NCBI GenBank assembly: GCA_017466495.1
Contig: JAFTUB010000088.1
Span: forward strand, 1-7,028
Direction: 5' to 3'
Length of the DNA stretch: 7,028 nt
Source: Clostridia bacterium
Lineage (GTDB): Bacteria; Bacillota; Clostridia; Oscillospirales; CAG-272
Position numbers and translations under genes: made by a program. Below the pieces are notes generated by a model, which saw only the letters and a list, made by a program, of their open reading frames with translations, ran no database searches and was not told the DNA's origin. This document shows positions 4,719 to 7,028 of the stretch, piece after piece (the stretch's first letter is position 1; every line of letters begins with the position of its first letter).

Positions 4719-6200
4719 ATGTTCAAGAGCGTCTTTACCAAATATATCACCGCGTTTATGCTGATTATCATTGTCAGCTTTGCTATGATGATCACGATTA
4801 TCGCTTCGGTGGTCAATACCTATTCCGGGCAGCTCAAGGATGATATGATTTCCCGCGCCTCGCAATCGGCGGTGGAATATCTGGAGAGCCAGCTGAATGC
4901 CTACGAGCTGGTGGACTTGCCCTCTCTGTCCATGATCTACGGCGAGCGGATTCACCCGATGCTGGATGTGGTGGCCGGTTCAGCCGAGGATATTTTCCTC
5001 CTGGTTACCGACAACAGCGGTAAGATTATCATGACAGGCGGAACCGGGAGCGGTGCTTATACCGGGAGATCCATCCCTAAGCCCGTGATGGATGAGATCA
5101 ACAACGGCGTAGAGGTACGTCAGCAGGACACCCTGGACGGCCTGTTCGATGCGCCCTACCTGGTGCATGCTTCCCCGATCTTCCTTGATGACTTTACGGT
5201 GGTGGGGACGGTTTTTGTCTGCTCCTCCTCCACGACCCTTAATCCGCTGATTGAAGTGATGGTCAAAACCGTCATCATGGCCAGCCTTTGGGTTATGCTG
5301 GCCGCGCTGATCGCGGTGTATTTCATCAGTGACCGCATTATCGGCCCCCTGAAGGCCATGAGCCGTGCGGCGAAAAGCTTTGCGGCAGGGAAGTTCGATG
5401 TCCGCGTTCCTGTCTCCGGAAGGGACGAGGTGGCAGAGCTGGCCATTGCCTTCAACCACATGGCAGACTCCCTGTCGGGACTTGAGGGAATGCGTAATTC
5501 CTTCATGGCCAATGTTTCCCATGACCTGCGTACCCCCATGACCACCATTTCGGGCTTCATCGACAGTATGCTGGCCGGGGCGATTCCCCCGGAAAAGCAT
5601 GAATATTACCTTGGCGTGATCTCTGCCGAGGTGAAACGGCTGGCCCGCCTGGTGGCATCTTTGCTGGACATCTCCCGGATGCAGGCAGGGGATCGGAAAT
5701 TCAATATGACACCCTTTGATATCTGCGAGATGGCACGGCAGATCATCATTTCTTTTGAGCAAAAGCTGGAGGCCAAGCGTCTGGATGTGGAATTTCTGTG
5801 TGACGAGGATAAAATGTTCGTGCTGGCCGACCACGATGCCATCTATCAGATTCTGTACAACATCTGCGACAATGCAGTCAAGTTCTCCCGGGAGGGCGGG
5901 AAATATCGGGTTTCCCTCTCGCTGAATGAGAAGAAAAAGAAGGTCCACGTCACGGTGTTCAACGAAGGGCAGGGGATTGCCCCCGAAGATCTGCCCAATG
6001 TGTTCGAGCGCTTCTACAAAAGCGACAAGAGCCGCGGTCTGGACAAAACAGGCGTTGGTCTGGGGCTGTTCATCGCCAAGACCATCATCGCCTCCCATCA
6101 CGAGGAAATTTGGGTGGAGAGCGAGTACGGCGAGAACTGCGCCTTCCACTTCACCCTTGAACCGACCTACGCGCCCCTCAAGGAGCCCCGTACGGTATAA
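4719..6200 (+). CDS. Membrane sensor histidine kinase
   Basis: A complete 493-residue kinase, the cognate partner of the preceding regulator. Membrane helix 1 is at about 9-31, an extracytoplasmic sensor region of about 145 residues follows, and helix 2 is at about 180-203. The sensor region (for example LLVTDNSGKIIMTGG at 94-108) has the pattern of a single Cache/PAS-like extracellular fold. HAMP (about 204-256) is followed by HisKA with phosphorylated H268 in SHDLRTP. The ATPase domain has the N box with N385 (NICDNAVKFS), the G1-type motif NEGQGI (415-420) and G2 GVGLGL (445-450). The G1 motif has Asn where DxGxG is usual. There is no cytoplasmic PAS domain, unlike WalK. The start has AAGGAG (4705-4710) with 8-nt spacing. 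The stop is 21 nt before the htrA start, so translation in the operon is closely spaced. Confidence 0.95.
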   Translation: MFKSVFTKYITAFMLIIIVSFAMMITIIASVVNTYSGQLKDDMISRASQSAVEYLESQLNAYELVDLPSLSMIYGERIHPMLDVVAGSAEDIFLLVTDNSGKIIMTGGTGSGAYTGRSIPKPVMDEINNGVEVRQQDTLDGLFDAPYLVHASPIFLDDFTVVGTVFVCSSSTTLNPLIEVMVKTVIMASLWVMLAALIAVYFISDRIIGPLKAMSRAAKSFAAGKFDVRVPVSGRDEVAELAIAFNHMADSLSGLEGMRNSFMANVSHDLRTPMTTISGFIDSMLAGAIPPEKHEYYLGVISAEVKRLARLVASLLDISRMQAGDRKFNMTPFDICEMARQIIISFEQKLEAKRLDVEFLCDEDKMFVLADHDAIYQILYNICDNAVKFSREGGKYRVSLSLNEKKKKVHVTVFNEGQGIAPEDLPNVFERFYKSDKSRGLDKTGVGLGLFIAKTIIASHHEEIWVESEYGENCAFHFTLEPTYAPLKEPRTV

Positions 6201-6221
6201 CCCAGGAAAGGAAGTAACCCT

Positions 6222-7028
6222 ATGCAGGATGAATTTGATCCCCGTTCCGAGGAGAAAACGCCCGAGCGGGAGGAGCGGCCTTCTGCACCCCCTGTTTTCT
6301 GTTGGAATTACGGTCAGCAATCGGCTTACGATGCCGGCGTGCGTCCCCGCCGCCGCAGAGGTGCGCTGACCTTTGCCATTGTCATGACGCTGGCTTTTTT
6401 GCTCAGCTTCGGTGCCCTGGCCGCAGTGCTGGTGACCTATCCCGATGCGGTGGAGGATCGTATTCCTGCCCCCGGGAATCAGTCGACTGAGCAGCCCCGG
6501 GAGACCGCGCCCGTGGAAGAACGGGTGGTTTATGTGCGGGAGTATGACAGCGAAAGCGGGATATTGACCATCCCCGAGATTGCTGCCGCAGTCCAGCCCT
6601 CGGTGGTTGGCGTCAAGGTCATGACCCGAGGCGGTGTCAGTGTGGGAACCGGTTTTTTCATCCGCGAAGACGGCTATATTGCCACCAACTACCACGTGGT
6701 GGACGATGCGGTGTCCATCATGGTGATCGACTACGACGGCGGTGAGCATAGCGCTGAGCTGGTGGGGGGCGACGAGCTCACCGACCTGGCGGTGCTGAAA
6801 GTGGATGGAAAAGCCTATCCCGCCGTGACCATGGGAGATTCTGCCTCCCTTTTGGTGGGTGAGACAGTGGTGGCCATCGGCACTCCCTGGGGCCTGGACC
6901 TTGCGGGGACGGTGACCAATGGCATTATCTCCGCTATCGACCGAAATGTGAAAATTTACGATGACACCGGTGTGCTCACCAAGCGCATGACCCTCCTTCA
7001 AACCAACGCCAACCTCAATCCCGGAAAC
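6222..7028 (+). CDS. htrA: Membrane-anchored HtrA/DegP-type serine protease (partial, 3' truncated)
   Basis: The frame stays open for 269 codons to the window end. The ribosome binding site AAAGGA (6207-6212) has 9-nt spacing. Residues 1-47 are a charged, Pro-rich cytoplasmic tail ending in an RPRRRR stop-transfer cluster. A single membrane helix is at about 48-72, then an acidic Pro/Thr linker to about 112. A trypsin-like S1C protease domain follows, so the protease acts outside the membrane in a type II orientation. The catalytic histidine is H158 (ATNYHVV) and the aspartate D188 (ELTDLAVLKV). The last residues, QTNANLNPGN, are the start of the conserved NPGNSGG motif, so the catalytic serine should be residue 270, the first codon beyond the window. 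One or more PDZ domains are expected downstream but not visible. It is third in the operon with the regulator and kinase and probably degrades or repairs damaged envelope proteins. Confidence 0.92.
   Translation, partial: MQDEFDPRSEEKTPEREERPSAPPVFCWNYGQQSAYDAGVRPRRRRGALTFAIVMTLAFLLSFGALAAVLVTYPDAVEDRIPAPGNQSTEQPRETAPVEERVVYVREYDSESGILTIPEIAAAVQPSVVGVKVMTRGGVSVGTGFFIREDGYIATNYHVVDDAVSIMVIDYDGGEHSAELVGGDELTDLAVLKVDGKAYPAVTMGDSASLLVGETVVAIGTPWGLDLAGTVTNGIISAIDRNVKIYDDTGVLTKRMTLLQTNANLNPGN

Noticed and set aside
4980..7001. 673-codon minus-strand reading frame opposite the kinase and htrA
   Set aside because: It spans two well-identified genes and their junction; its His/Gly-rich composition is typical of antisense frames in GC-rich DNA.
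1..7028. CRISPR array, tRNA/rRNA, insertion sequence, prophage or toxin-antitoxin/defence system
   Set aside because: No regularly spaced repeats, cloverleaf or rRNA signatures, transposase motifs or recognisable defence proteins were found.

Overview
The window looks like chromosome from a moderately GC-rich Gram-positive bacterium of class Clostridia, probably an Oscillospiraceae/Ruminococcaceae-type gut organism. This is inferred from strong AAGGAG ribosome binding sites, vegetative TTGACA/TATAAT promoters, an OmpR-family two-component system followed by a membrane-anchored HtrA protease, and short intergenic palindromic repeats of the kind seen in such genomes. Coding DNA is GC-rich by eye; the intergenic regions and one small gene are clearly more AT-rich.

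Layout. Positions 1-315 carry no convincing gene. They hold a long imperfect palindrome centred on a perfect bidirectional terminator hairpin, then GC-rich hairpins that could exclude one another, and they form the 3' flank of ychF. ychF (316-1410, minus) is a complete YchF/OLA1 P-loop ATPase gene with a clear extended -10 promoter and a roughly 110-nt leader. A 393-nt divergent intergenic region separates it from a plus-strand gene (1804-3201) for a soluble metallo-beta-lactamase-fold hydrolase, which has its own near-perfect sigma-A promoter. Next is a small AT-rich gene for an 87-residue Tyr/Cys-rich protein (3330-3593) with a good ribosome binding site and an intrinsic terminator.

Positions 3594-3969 are a 376-nt control region: terminator, two short palindromic repeats, two tandem promoters and several short repeated motifs. 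It leads into a three-gene operon: OmpR/PhoB-family response regulator (3970-4662), membrane histidine kinase (4719-6200) and HtrA/DegP-type serine protease (6222 to beyond the window end). The window stops exactly inside the protease GNSGG motif, one codon before the expected catalytic serine.

How the genes work together. The kinase should sense an extracytoplasmic or membrane signal and phosphorylate Asp54 of the regulator. The co-transcribed HtrA is probably an envelope quality-control output or a modulator of the same system. The order regulator-kinase-htrA recalls the WalRK (YycFG) locus of Firmicutes, but yycH, yycI and yycJ are absent and the kinase lacks a PAS domain, so I do not assign that name. 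Direct repeats resembling Pho boxes lie before each of the two promoters and suggest autoregulation.

I see no phage, CRISPR, insertion sequence or clear defence system. The most unusual material is intergenic: the terminator-centred palindrome, the three-copy GAAAAGCTYTGC repeat, an 18-bp -10 region shared by ychF and the two-component operon, and the repeated TTCATGAA/TTCACC modules.
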